Source: QYOJ01 sp964616825 (lineage in GTDB: Bacteria > Bacteroidota > Bacteroidia > Bacteroidales > FEN-979). Taken from it: a stretch of 64,000 nt of DNA. The stretch is from contig CAZTSX010000011.1 of the NCBI GenBank assembly GCA_964616825.1, forward strand, positions 35,148 to 99,147, written 5' to 3'. Under the pieces are notes generated by a model. That model was not told the DNA's origin. It did no database searches and saw only the letters and a program-made list of their open reading frames with translations. This document shows positions 1-8,594 of this stretch, piece after piece (the stretch's first letter is position 1; the number at the start of each line of letters is the position of its first letter). Both the position numbers and the translations under genes were made by a program.

Positions 1-1
1 G

Positions 2-100
2 CTGGCCGATCAGGTCAGTTATGTCTCTACCGGCGGTGGCGCTATGCTGGAGTATATCGAAGGTAAAGAGTTGCCGGGCATCAAAGCTATCCTTGATTGA
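2..100 (+). CDS. pgk: phosphoglycerate kinase, C-terminal end (partial)
   Basis: Only the last 32 codons lie in the window; the gene starts upstream. The reading frame that ends at the TGA at 98-100 carries VSTGGGAMLEYIEGKELPGI, the conserved C-terminal signature of phosphoglycerate kinase, in which the STGGGA loop closes over the nucleotide site. The enzyme makes ATP from 1,3-bisphosphoglycerate in cytoplasmic glycolysis. I see no strong terminator directly after the stop codon. The call rests on a short but very characteristic segment. Confidence 0.85.
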   Translation: MADQVSYVSTGGGAMLEYIEGKELPGIKAILD

Positions 101-184
101 ACCGGATAATCATCTGCCGAACCGATAGCATCAGGGATGTGGTTTTAACACTCCCCATGTGGGAAGGATCATTCATGTTGTTTG

Positions 185-733
185 TTATTCTTGTTCATCT
201 CTATTGAACCCGATTTTTCTTTTTGCCTTAAAATCAAGTTCTTCCTGTTTGGATTCTTCTAGTTGTTTCAGATATTCAAAAATCAACATGATTTGTTTTT
301 CTTGTTCGATGTCTTTGTTACTTAACTCATCCAGTTTGTTCAGAATCTCTTTATGCGATTCTAACAAGTGTCTGAGCTTGACAAATACTCTAATGACCTG
401 GATATTCACCTTGATAGCTCTGTCACTATTCAAAACACTCGCAAGCATCACAGCTCCATGTTCTGTAAATACATAAGGAAGATAAGGTGAAAATCGAAGT
501 CTATCAAGGTGGTCGCAAATTGCGACCACCTCTTCTTTCTCTTGTTCAAGTAATTGAAACATAAAATCTTCAGGGAAACGTTTCCTGTTACGTTTAACCT
601 GTTCATTCAATCTCTTTGTTGTGACTCCATATAGCTCGGCTAGATCCATATCCAGCATCACTTTACGATCACGAATAATGAAAATCTTACTCATGATAAC
701 GGCTTCTGGAATTGATCCCTCTTTTTCCATCAT
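185..733 (-). CDS. ORF6N domain-containing protein
   Basis: This 182-residue protein has an N-terminal ORF6N (KilA-N-like) DNA-binding domain at about residues 13-100, recognised by the pattern IRDRKVMLDMDLAELYGV followed by RLNEQVKRNRKRFPEDFMF. The C-terminal third is charged and predicted to be coiled coil (KDIEQEKQIMLIFEYLKQLEE). ORF6N proteins are common in phages and mobile elements of Bacteroidota, and their role is poorly defined; DNA binding is the family expectation. The gene stands alone between pgk and a decayed T9SS fragment, which fits a small accessory insertion. Either of the first two Met codons could be the start. Confidence 0.85.
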   Translation of the reverse strand: MMEKEGSIPEAVIMSKIFIIRDRKVMLDMDLAELYGVTTKRLNEQVKRNRKRFPEDFMFQLLEQEKEEVVAICDHLDRLRFSPYLPYVFTEHGAVMLASVLNSDRAIKVNIQVIRVFVKLRHLLESHKEILNKLDELSNKDIEQEKQIMLIFEYLKQLEESKQEELDFKAKRKIGFNRDEQE

Positions 734-809
734 AGCTTTTTGGTTTAATCAGGAAAAGGCAGAAAAGGTTATACAAAAAAGATGAAATATTTTCAGTAGA
801 ATGAAAACA

Positions 810-1064
810 CTAGCGTTCAATCAAAACCTTCGCATTCCCAACACCCTCTTTCCCATAAATCAGCTTCACCACATACATTCCCTCTTTCCATCCGGAAACA
901 TCCACCTCCACATTCTTCTCATCGAATGGAATCTCCTTTTGCATCATCAACTGTCCAAAGAGACCGTAGATTTCGAGATTGATAAGGTTTGCTAAAGGTG
1001 TACTTTCAGTAAGTTTTGTAGTGAAAATGATCCAAATTTCTATCTTGCAGGTGCCATGAAACAA
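810..1064 (-). pseudogene. orphan T9SS type A sorting-domain fragment
   Basis: The last 60 or so residues (LEIYGLFGQL, then VDVSGWKEGMYVVKLIYGK, ending VLIER) match the Por-secretion C-terminal sorting domain of T9SS cargo proteins. Such domains normally sit at the end of large secreted proteins behind a signal peptide. Here the frame opens at residue 1 with no signal peptide and no passenger domain, and the next gene stop lies only 31 bp upstream. I read it as the surviving tail of a deleted or rearranged cargo gene. The ATG used for the coordinates may not be used at all. Confidence 0.6.
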
Positions 1065-1094
1065 TCAATGGCATTAATGCGCAATAAACTCTGG

Positions 1095-1601
1095 TTATTT
1101 TAAAATCTCCGAGACCCTGACCTCTGCCCCCATCCATTTCATCATGGCAGGGACGATCCCGGCGATGTGCTTATAGAGGAGGGATTCGTTTTTCGCTTTC
1201 GGGGTGATCAGTGTTTCGTTAGGATCGGCTATGGTGATCACAAAAAAGATGACGCTCAGGATCAGGACACTCTTGATTATTCCCAGCACAGCGCCAGCCA
1301 GGTGGTTCAAAAATCCCATGCTGACCATACTAACTAGCTTCTCGAGCAGTTTGCCGAGAAGCAAAATCCCGATCAATACAATGAAAAAAGTGATCGCAAA
1401 AGAGAGCACAGGGAGATAGGTGGAGGAGACGTCGAAGTTGGCTTTGAGCAGCTCGCTGATGAAGTTGGAGAAATGGATCGCCACGTAGATGCCCAGGATC
1501 AGGGCAACCAGTGAGGCAAGACTGATGATGAATCCTTTGCGGAAACCCAGGATCAGCATGAATATAACAAATATCAGAATGATGATATCGATGATCCCCA
1601 T
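1095..1601 (-). CDS. CvpA family membrane protein
   Basis: This is a 168-residue integral membrane protein with about four hydrophobic segments and the CvpA-family opening MGIIDIIILIFVIFMLILGF followed by RKGFIISLASLVALILGIYVA. CvpA proteins are inner-membrane proteins named for colicin V production in Escherichia coli and linked to envelope homeostasis; the molecular role is uncertain. The start codon overlaps the stop codon of the upstream ATPase gene in a TGATG arrangement, so it is probably translated with mlaF and mlaE as one operon. Length is typical of the family. Confidence 0.85.
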   Translation of the reverse strand: MGIIDIIILIFVIFMLILGFRKGFIISLASLVALILGIYVAIHFSNFISELLKANFDVSSTYLPVLSFAITFFIVLIGILLLGKLLEKLVSMVSMGFLNHLAGAVLGIIKSVLILSVIFFVITIADPNETLITPKAKNESLLYKHIAGIVPAMMKWMGAEVRVSEILK

Positions 1602-2356
1602 CAGGTGCTGTGATTTTTTAGACGGGAGGTGAGCTCGGTACCGAAGACGAAGTCGTTCAGCTCTTTGTTCTCCGTCATGAGAATCTCATCTTTTGTCCCC
1701 TTCCACCATAGTTCTCCTTCGTAAATGAAGTTCACCCGGTCGCCGATACTTAGTACCGAATTCATATCGTGCGTGTTGACGATGGTTGTGATGTCATACT
1801 CCAGGGTGATCTCCTGGATCAGGTGGTCTATCACGCCGGCTGTCTGGGGATCGAGGCCGCTGTTGGGTTCATCGCAGAAAAGGTATTGCGGATTCATGGA
1901 GATGGCCCGGGCGATCGCCACCCGTTTGCGCATCCCGCCGCTGAGTTCTGAGGGCATCAGCTTGTTTGAGTCTGGCAGGTTGACTCGTTTCAAAACAAAA
2001 TTTACCCGTTCCTGTTTCTCTTCAATCGACTGGTTGGTAAACATATTCAATGGAAACATCACATTCTCTTCCACAGTCATCATGTCGAACAGGGCACCCA
2101 TCTGAAACAACATCCCGATCTCCTGACGGATCTCTTTGCGTTGTTTCGAATTCATCGTCGAAAAATTCCTTTCGTCGTAAAGTACCATGCCCGAATCGAC
2201 TTCATAGAGCCCGACAAGGCACTTGATTAAGACTGTTTTTCCGGAGCCACTCTGCCCGATAACCAGGTTGGTCGTACCCTTTTCAAACTGGCAGGAGATA
2301 TTTTTCAGAACATGATGTTCGCCAAAATATTTGTTTATGTCTATGGCCTCAATCAT
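1601..2356 (-). CDS. mlaF: MlaF-like phospholipid transport ABC ATPase
   Basis: This 251-residue ATPase has a Walker A motif (GQSGSGKT), the signature LSGGMRKRVAIARA and a Walker B (YLFCDEPNSGLDPQT). The LSGGM form and the pairing with an MlaE-type permease place it in the Mla/Mce lipid-transport group (MlaF), which drives phospholipid trafficking between inner and outer membranes. Its ATG overlaps the stop of mlaE by 4 bp and its stop overlaps cvpA by 1 bp. No MlaD/Mce substrate-binding gene is seen next to it in this window. Confidence 0.88.
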   Translation of the reverse strand: MIEAIDINKYFGEHHVLKNISCQFEKGTTNLVIGQSGSGKTVLIKCLVGLYEVDSGMVLYDERNFSTMNSKQRKEIRQEIGMLFQMGALFDMMTVEENVMFPLNMFTNQSIEEKQERVNFVLKRVNLPDSNKLMPSELSGGMRKRVAIARAISMNPQYLFCDEPNSGLDPQTAGVIDHLIQEITLEYDITTIVNTHDMNSVLSIGDRVNFIYEGELWWKGTKDEILMTENKELNDFVFGTELTSRLKNHST

Positions 2357-3096
2357 GTAAGTAATATTTGAGTCAGGATCAGGTTAAAGAGGATGATCAG
2401 GATGCTACTGTAAACAACCGCTTTGGTGCTGGCCTGGCCAACTTCCAGCGCACCCCCTTTGGCTACATATCCGTAAAACCCGGAGACCGTAGAGATGATA
2501 TAGGCGAAGAACACTGTTTTGATCAATGCATAGAAAACAATATAGGGATCAAAATCCAGGCGGATCCCGGAGAGATAATCAGCAGTTGTAGTCATTCCGG
2601 TTGCCTCCATGGCAATCCATCCCCCCAGAACACTGATCCACATGCTGAGGATAATCAGCACCGGATTGAACAGCAAGCAAGCGGTCACCTTAGGAAAGAT
2701 CAGGTAATTCGCTGAATTGACACCCATGATCTCCAGGGCATCGATCTGCTCCGTCACACGCATGGTGCCGATCTCAGAAGCGATCCTGGATCCGACTTTC
2801 CCGGCCAGGATCAGGCTGATGACCGTTGGAGAGAACTCGAGGATCATCGATTGCCTTGTGGTAAATCCGACCATGGAGAGCGGGATCAGGGGGCTCTCAA
2901 TATTGAAGGCTGTTTGAATCGCTACAACAGCTCCCATAAAGACCGAGATGATGGCTACGATTCCGATCGACTCCAGTCCGAGGAATTGAAATTCTCTCAT
3001 CAAATGTTGCCAGAAAACAGTTGCTTTCTGCGGCAAGGCGAAGACCCTATGCATCAGCAACACATATTGCCCAATCGTATCTAGAACTTTATTCAT
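2353..3096 (-). CDS. mlaE: MlaE-like ABC transporter permease
   Basis: This is a 247-residue membrane protein of the MlaE family with five or six hydrophobic segments. Family markers include the SVFMGAVVAIQTAFNI segment, the EFSPTVISLILAGKVGSRIASEIGT stretch (quoted in part: LILAGKVGSRIASEIGTM) and RVTEQIDALEIMGVN. It is the inner-membrane half of the Mla lipid transporter and is first in the operon mlaE-mlaF-cvpA. The upstream gap (3097-3191) separates it from the divergent lipoprotein genes and should hold both promoters, though I see no clean -7 box. Confidence 0.88.
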   Translation of the reverse strand: MNKVLDTIGQYVLLMHRVFALPQKATVFWQHLMREFQFLGLESIGIVAIISVFMGAVVAIQTAFNIESPLIPLSMVGFTTRQSMILEFSPTVISLILAGKVGSRIASEIGTMRVTEQIDALEIMGVNSANYLIFPKVTACLLFNPVLIILSMWISVLGGWIAMEATGMTTTADYLSGIRLDFDPYIVFYALIKTVFFAYIISTVSGFYGYVAKGGALEVGQASTKAVVYSSILIILFNLILTQILLT

Positions 3097-3191
3097 ATTT
3101 TCGCAATGCTAATTTATAACATTTCGCGATACATGGTAGCTTAAATAATAAAACTGTCTGAAAAGAGTTTTAGTATAAACACATTATTGCC

Positions 3192-3347
3192 TTGAAAAAA
3201 ATTATCTTTTATCGTATCATTATGATTATTGCCATGGGGATCTGGCTTTTTTCATCAAGTTGTTCAAATACTAAATATTACAACCGGTATCCCAAAGACA
3301 AAAATTGTAATGTAAAAGAAAAAGGCAAGAAAGGATGGAAAAAATGA
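3192..3347 (+). CDS. very small putative lipoprotein (51 residues)
   Basis: The frame starts at TTG and reads MKKIIFYRIIMIIAMGIWLF followed by SSSC. This is a short basic N-terminus, a hydrophobic core and a Cys after Ser residues, which is a plausible though not ideal lipobox. The mature part is short, basic and rich in Tyr, Lys and Asn, and contains KNCNVKEK. The TGA stop overlaps an ATG of the next frame (ATGA), suggesting translational coupling to a second small lipoprotein of similar design. No function is recognised. An ATG at the Met in position 11 would give a shorter product without the charged N-terminus. Confidence 0.5.
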   Translation: MKKIIFYRIIMIIAMGIWLFSSSCSNTKYYNRYPKDKNCNVKEKGKKGWKK

Positions 3348-3541
3348 TCAGGTCCATTCTGAAATACCTCCTGGCAGGAATCCTACTGGCCGCATTTTCA
3401 CTTAGTTTTATTTGCTGCACTTCACAACGTTATCCCCGACAGTACAGGAGGTCGATCAAGGACTGTAACTGTTTTCATTTCGATCAGCGCCAACCACCAC
3501 CCATGCATGCCATTAATCCATGTACGAGAGCTTCCGTTTAA
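3344..3541 (+). CDS. small putative lipoprotein (65 residues)
   Basis: From the ATG that overlaps the stop of the preceding frame, the product starts MIRSILKYLLAGILLAAFSL and continues to SFICC. This is a good signal peptide with a lipobox-like end. The mature part, about 40 residues, contains RYPRQYRRSIKDCNCFHFDQ; its YP and CNC elements echo the upstream small lipoprotein, so the two may be paralogues. An ATG 9 bp upstream (3335) is an alternative start. The 3' end overlaps the SprT-like gene by 22 bp in another frame. No family is recognised. Confidence 0.5.
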   Translation: MIRSILKYLLAGILLAAFSLSFICCTSQRYPRQYRRSIKDCNCFHFDQRQPPPMHAINPCTRASV

Positions 3542-4164
3542 AACTGACCGAATATCTTCCAGAATCTTCAGTACCCCTGGTTGCTGACTGGTTTGATACG
3601 AATCGTGTAGAATTGATCTTCACCCGCAGAAGAAGGACAAAAACCGGTGACTTCAGAGCTCCCCGAAATGGATCCATGCCTGTCATTTCAGTGAATAAAT
3701 CCCTAAATCAGTATGCCTGCCTGATAACAATTGTCCATGAGATGGCGCATTACCATGTGTTTGAAGCGCATCGTGCACCGATACTTTTTCGTCCACGAAA
3801 GCGAATACAACCACATGGAAGAGAGTGGAAGAGTGCATATCAACGCCTGATGATTCCTTACCTGACATCTGACATATTTCCAATAGACATTCTGGATATT
3901 CTGAGTTTCCATATGCAAAATCCACGAGCTACTACTTACAGCGATTCAAAGCTTGCCCGTGTGCTTTTCCAGTATGATCGGGACATGTCAGGAATCATGC
4001 TTGAAGAGCTTCCGGAAGGCCACCATTTCACCACGAATAGCAGGATGCTGTTCTGCAAAGGACAGAGGCTGCGTAAACGGTTTAAATGCGTGCGGTTACA
4101 TGATCGTAAAGTGTATCTTTTCTCACCTTCGGCCTTAATAGCACCGGTAGAAGAAGAAAAATAA
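3520..4164 (+). CDS. SprT-like zinc metalloprotein
   Basis: This 214-residue protein contains the zinc-protease motif HEMAH (HExxH) at about residue 78 in the context ITIVHEMAHYHVF, followed by a second ligand region PHGREWKSAYQRLM about 25 residues later. That is the layout of the SprT-like domain (SprT/Spartan superfamily), which in characterised members cleaves DNA-bound proteins. Here the role is inferred only from the motif. There is no signal peptide, so it should be cytoplasmic. The C-terminal third (KGQRLRKRFKCVRLHDRKVY) is basic and may bind nucleic acid. Confidence 0.75.
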   Translation: MYESFRLKLTEYLPESSVPLVADWFDTNRVELIFTRRRRTKTGDFRAPRNGSMPVISVNKSLNQYACLITIVHEMAHYHVFEAHRAPILFRPRKRIQPHGREWKSAYQRLMIPYLTSDIFPIDILDILSFHMQNPRATTYSDSKLARVLFQYDRDMSGIMLEELPEGHHFTTNSRMLFCKGQRLRKRFKCVRLHDRKVYLFSPSALIAPVEEEK

Positions 4165-4176
4165 TTCAGGAACATG

Positions 4177-4206
4177 TTGGAATTCACTTCCATTATTTTA
4201 TTTTTG
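4177..4206 (+). promoter_or_regulatory. promoter for manC
   Basis: TTG at 4177-4179 and TATTTTTG at 4199-4206 match the -33 (TTG) and -7 (TAnnTTTG) elements of the Bacteroidota vegetative sigma factor, with a 19-bp spacer. Transcription would begin near 4213, giving a leader of about 15 nt before the manC ATG. Confidence 0.55.
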
Positions 4207-4228
4207 TAGTAAACCAAAACTCATCTAC

Positions 4229-5320
4229 ATGTCGGAACATAATTACTGCGTGATCATGGCGGGTGGCGTAGGTGCCCGCTTCTGGCCCATGAGCCGTACT
4301 TCCCATCCGAAACAGTTCATCGACATCCTAGGAACCGGCGAAACGTTGATACAACAAACTTTTAACCGGTTTGTTAAAATCTGCCCGATCGAAAATATCT
4401 ATATCGTTACCAATGAAATATACAAAACGCTGGTCCTGGAACAAGTCCCGCAGATTGCCCCGGAGCAGATCCTTTGTGAACCTTCACGACGCAATACCGC
4501 CCCATGCATTGCCTATGCCAACTATTGTATCCTTGCCCGTGATCCGGGAGCGCAGATCGTAGTAGCACCCTCGGATCACATTATCCTGAAAGAGGATGTT
4601 TTTCTGAACAACATCACCTCTGCATTGCAAGCTGCTTCCAAGAAAAACTGGCTACTGACACTCGGGATCAAACCGAGTCGCCCCGATACCGGATACGGGT
4701 ATATCCAGTTTATGGAAGGCGATGTTTATCCTGATGATCCACAGATCCGAAAAGTCAAAACCTTCACTGAGAAGCCTGATCACGAGCTGGCAACGACATT
4801 CCTGAAGAGTGGCGATTTTCTTTGGAACTCCGGGATCTTTATCTGGTCGTTGGAGTCGATCATGAAAGCATTTAATGAACTTCTTCCCGAAGTTGATGTT
4901 CTGTTTCAACAAGGGATTGGAAAATTTGGCACCCCTGACGAGAAAAACTTTATCGACAAAACGTATGCTGTTTGCAAAAGTATCTCGATCGATTATGGCA
5001 TTATGGAAAAAGCAACCAACGTATATGTCCTGGCAGCCGATTTCGGATGGTCTGATCTCGGTACCTGGGGCTCTCTTTATGAAAATCGCTCGCAGGATAA
5101 AAACGGTAACGCGATCATGGGGAAAAATGTGATGATGTATGACTCAACGAACTGTATCGTCAACATGCCCAAAGAGAAACTTGTGGTTTTAGAAGGATTG
5201 ACCGATTATATTGTGGCGGAGTCGGAAGATGTATTGCTTGTCTGCAAGAAAACCGACGAGCAGCAAATCCGGCAGTTTGTCAATGATGTAAGATTAGAGA
5301 AAGGGGAGAGGTTTGTGTGA
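4229..5320 (+). CDS. manC: mannose-1-phosphate guanylyltransferase
   Basis: The enzyme transfers GMP from GTP to mannose-1-phosphate to give GDP-mannose, a precursor for O-antigen, capsule and glycoprotein glycans. The 363-residue protein shows the nucleotidyltransferase signature GGVGARFWPMSR at residues 12-23, the PSDH metal-site motif near 110, FTEKP near 180 and WNSGIFIWS near 202. It ends after the nucleotidyltransferase and beta-helix parts and lacks the phosphomannose isomerase domain of longer type II enzymes. It is transcribed alone, from its own -33/-7 promoter. Confidence 0.93.
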   Translation: MSEHNYCVIMAGGVGARFWPMSRTSHPKQFIDILGTGETLIQQTFNRFVKICPIENIYIVTNEIYKTLVLEQVPQIAPEQILCEPSRRNTAPCIAYANYCILARDPGAQIVVAPSDHIILKEDVFLNNITSALQAASKKNWLLTLGIKPSRPDTGYGYIQFMEGDVYPDDPQIRKVKTFTEKPDHELATTFLKSGDFLWNSGIFIWSLESIMKAFNELLPEVDVLFQQGIGKFGTPDEKNFIDKTYAVCKSISIDYGIMEKATNVYVLAADFGWSDLGTWGSLYENRSQDKNGNAIMGKNVMMYDSTNCIVNMPKEKLVVLEGLTDYIVAESEDVLLVCKKTDEQQIRQFVNDVRLEKGERFV

Positions 5321-5358
5321 TTGCCATACATTGCCATACATTGCCATAAATTGCCATG
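5321..5358. repeat. 10-bp tandem repeat, nearly four units
   Basis: The unit TTGCCATACA is repeated directly after the manC stop: two exact copies (5321-5340), one with a single change (TTGCCATAAA) and a partial fourth (TTGCCATG). It lies in the short gap between the convergent genes manC and carB. It has no clear dyad, so it is not an obvious terminator. Confidence 0.85.
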
Positions 5359-5375
5359 ATATTGCTCATATCTGA

Positions 5376-8300
5376 TCAATATTCGTCCCAGCTCTTGATC
5401 ATGATCCCTTCATCCAGTTTGCAGATCCCATAGATGAAAGCGCTGGCCAAGCGTGCATTGGTGATCAACGGGATATTGAAGTCAACCGCTGCCCGGCGAA
5501 TGGAATAGTCGTTATCCAATTCTGTTTTTGACAGGTTCTTCGGGATATTAATCACCAGGTCAATTTTTCGTTCCCGGAGGTAATCGAGGGTGTTAGGCTG
5601 CTTATTTTCATCAGGCCAGTGGAGGATGGTTGCCGGAATGTCATTTTCCTGCAGAAAGAGTGCAGATCCTCGCGTGGCATATAAGCAAAATCCTTTTTCG
5701 ACCAGCATCCGGGAGCTCTCAAGCAACTCTATTTTGGAACGTGTATCGCCGGTTGATAAAAGAATGTTTTTTTTCGGAAGTTGATAACCTACCGACATCA
5801 TTGCTTTCAGGAGAGTTTCATAATAGTTCTCGCCAATGCATCCAACCTCCCCTGTGGATGCCATCTCAACACCAAGCACAGGATCGGCTTTTTGCAGCCG
5901 TGAAAAGGAGAACTGCGGCGCTTTTACCCCGATGTAGTCGAGATCGAATGCCGACTTATTCGGCTTTTCAACCGGAAGTCCCAGCATGATCTGTGTCGCT
6001 AGCTCGATAAAATTGATCTTGATCACTTTTGATACAAACGGAAAGCTACGGGATGCACGCAGGTTGCATTCGATCACTTTGATGTCATTATCTTTCGCCA
6101 GAAACTGCATATTAAATGGCCCGGAGATCCGTAGTGCACGGGCAATATCCCGGGATATTCGTTTGATCCTGCGGGCGGTTTCAAAATAGATCTTCTGCGC
6201 CGGGAATACCATGGTAGCATCTCCGGAGTGAACTCCGGCAAACTCGATATGTTCGGAGATGGCATAAGCGATAATCTCGCCTTCTTTTGCCACGGCATCG
6301 ATCTCAATCTCTTTGGCATCCTGAATAAATTCTGAGACTACTACCGGATACTCTTTTGACACCCTGGCAGCCAGGTTAAGAAAAAAATCCAGCTCCTCGT
6401 GATTCGATACCACATTCATCGCTGCGCCTGACAACACATAAGAGGGACGGATCAGTACCGGAAATCCTACTTCCTCCACAAAACGATGAATCTCTTTCGG
6501 AGTCGAAAGCTCTTTCCACCGGGGTTGATCGACTCCCAGCTCATCCAACAGGGAGGAGAACTTGTGCCGGTTTTCAGCCCCGTCGATATCCTCCGGGGAG
6601 GTGCCTAAAATAGAGACACCCGCCTGGAAAAGGGGCATAGCCAGGTTGTTAGCGATCTGTCCTCCGGTAGAAACGATCACTCCTCCGGAATCTTCCAGTT
6701 CAATGATGTCCATCACGCGTTCGAACGATAGTTCATCGAAATAGAGGCGATCACAAATGTCATAATCGGTACTTACAGTTTCGGGATTGAAATTGATCAT
6801 CACCGATCGATATCCCTCTTTTCGAACAGTCATCAAAGCATTGACGGAACACCAATCAAACTCGACGGAGCTACCTATCCGGTAAGCGCCAGAACCGATG
6901 ACCACGACCGATCTCTTATCCTGTTCCGGGATAATATCGCCCGAGGAGGCATTGTATGTCAGGTAGAGGTAATTCGTTTGTGCGGGATATTCAGCCGCAA
7001 GCGTGTCGATCTGTTTGATGAAAGGTAAAATACCGGCTTTTTTCCGGAATTCGCGTACCTGCAACATTTTCTCGCGCATGTTTCCACCGTCTTTCAAGAC
7101 AAAGCGTGCGATCTGAAAATCGGAAAATCCTTTTTGTTTGGCTTTCAGGAATAGCTCCTGTGGTAATGTGTCCAGGTTTTGGTAATGTTTCAGCTCCTGC
7201 ATCAGGTCGAATATCGCTTTCAATTTCACAAGGAACCAGTTGTCGATTTTTGTCAGATCGTGGATGCGATCTACCGTATAGCCAGCCTGAAATGCACTTG
7301 CTATGCAATAGATCCGCATATCTGTAGGATCCGAAAGCGCTTTTTTAATATCCGGGAAGTCGAGGTCGTTGTTCCCAACAAAACCGTGCATCCCCTGCCC
7401 TACCATTCGGAGTCCTTTCTGGATTGCCTCTTCAAAGGTTCGACCGATTGCCATTACTTCCCCTACACTTTTCATGCTTGAACCGATCTCTTTCGAAACA
7501 CCGATGAATTTATTGAGATCCCACCGGGGAATCTTGCATACGATATAATCAAGTGCAGGTTCAAAAAAAGCGGGAGTTGTTTTGGTTATAGAGTTCTTCA
7601 GCTCATGCAGGCCATAGCCAACAGCCAGTTTGGCTGCCACGAAAGCGAGTGGATACCCTGTAGCTTTAGAGGCGAGAGCAGAAGACCGGGAGAGTCTGGC
7701 ATTGACCTCAATCACCCGGTAATCTTCCGATTCCGGATCCAGGGCATACTGCACGTTGCACTCTCCTATAATACCGATACTTCGGATGATTCGGATCGAA
7801 AGCTGCCTTAATATGTGGTATTCATTATTAGTCAGGGTTTGCGAAGGCGCTACTACAATGCTCTCCCCGGTATGAATTCCAAGCGGGTCGAGGTTCTCCA
7901 TGTTGCATACCGTAATGCAGTTATCATATCCGTCCCTGACCACTTCATACTCGACCTCTTTCCATCCTTTCAACGACTCTTCCACCAGGATCTGACCAGA
8001 GTAAGAGAACGCTTTATCTGCAAGCAACTTCAACTCCTCCTGGTTGTTACAAAATCCGGAACCTTGTCCGCCCAGTGTAAAAGCTGCACGTACAATCACC
8101 GGAAAACCCAGCTCTTCAGATGCCTTTAATGCATCGGCCGTACAGGTTACAGCGATACTTTTCGGAGTTTTCATCTGGATCGATCGCAACTTCTCCGCGA
8201 AGAGTTCCCGGTCTTCTGTCTCGATGATCGCCTCCACCGGAGTTCCAAGCACTTTCAGGTTGTACTTTTTGAGGATTCCTGTTTGAAACAACTCGATACC

Positions 8301-8594
8301 GCAATTCAGTGCTGTCTGGCCTCCAAATGCCAGGAAGATCCCATCGGGTTGTTCCTTTTTGATGATCTCTTCAACAAAAAACGCAGTAACAGGCAAGTAA
8401 TAAATTTTGTCGGCGATGCCTTCAGATGTTTGAACGGTAGCAATGTTTGGGTTGATCAAAACCGATTCGATTCCCTCTTCCCTCAACGCTTTCAGAGCTT
8501 GCGAGCCGCTGTAGTCAAACTCACCCGCTTCCCCGATCTTCAGGGCTCCGCTGCCGAGAACCAGCACTTTTTTAATATGGGGATCAACACTCAT
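5376..8594 (-). CDS. carB: carbamoyl-phosphate synthase large subunit
   Basis: The product makes carbamoyl phosphate from ammonia, bicarbonate and two ATP, feeding pyrimidine and arginine synthesis. At 1072 residues it is full length. Two homologous ATP-grasp halves are visible: the first opens KVLVLGSGALKIGEAGEFDY and the second VVVIGSGAYRIGSSVEFDW near residue 560. A C-terminal MGS-like allosteric domain follows (from about 940, NILLSTGDTRSKIELLESS). The ATG overlaps the carA stop by 4 bp, so the two subunits are translationally coupled. Confidence 0.97.
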   Translation of the reverse strand: MSVDPHIKKVLVLGSGALKIGEAGEFDYSGSQALKALREEGIESVLINPNIATVQTSEGIADKIYYLPVTAFFVEEIIKKEQPDGIFLAFGGQTALNCGIELFQTGILKKYNLKVLGTPVEAIIETEDRELFAEKLRSIQMKTPKSIAVTCTADALKASEELGFPVIVRAAFTLGGQGSGFCNNQEELKLLADKAFSYSGQILVEESLKGWKEVEYEVVRDGYDNCITVCNMENLDPLGIHTGESIVVAPSQTLTNNEYHILRQLSIRIIRSIGIIGECNVQYALDPESEDYRVIEVNARLSRSSALASKATGYPLAFVAAKLAVGYGLHELKNSITKTTPAFFEPALDYIVCKIPRWDLNKFIGVSKEIGSSMKSVGEVMAIGRTFEEAIQKGLRMVGQGMHGFVGNNDLDFPDIKKALSDPTDMRIYCIASAFQAGYTVDRIHDLTKIDNWFLVKLKAIFDLMQELKHYQNLDTLPQELFLKAKQKGFSDFQIARFVLKDGGNMREKMLQVREFRKKAGILPFIKQIDTLAAEYPAQTNYLYLTYNASSGDIIPEQDKRSVVVIGSGAYRIGSSVEFDWCSVNALMTVRKEGYRSVMINFNPETVSTDYDICDRLYFDELSFERVMDIIELEDSGGVIVSTGGQIANNLAMPLFQAGVSILGTSPEDIDGAENRHKFSSLLDELGVDQPRWKELSTPKEIHRFVEEVGFPVLIRPSYVLSGAAMNVVSNHEELDFFLNLAARVSKEYPVVVSEFIQDAKEIEIDAVAKEGEIIAYAISEHIEFAGVHSGDATMVFPAQKIYFETARRIKRISRDIARALRISGPFNMQFLAKDNDIKVIECNLRASRSFPFVSKVIKINFIELATQIMLGLPVEKPNKSAFDLDYIGVKAPQFSFSRLQKADPVLGVEMASTGEVGCIGENYYETLLKAMMSVGYQLPKKNILLSTGDTRSKIELLESSRMLVEKGFCLYATRGSALFLQENDIPATILHWPDENKQPNTLDYLRERKIDLVINIPKNLSKTELDNDYSIRRAAVDFNIPLITNARLASAFIYGICKLDEGIMIKSWDEY

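Noticed and set aside
5321..5358. Tandem repeat considered as a CRISPR fragment
   Set aside because: Units are 10 bp with no spacers, and no cas genes are present.
7106..8129. Several plus-strand frames of 70-105 codons inside carB
   Set aside because: All are antisense shadows of a full-length conserved enzyme.
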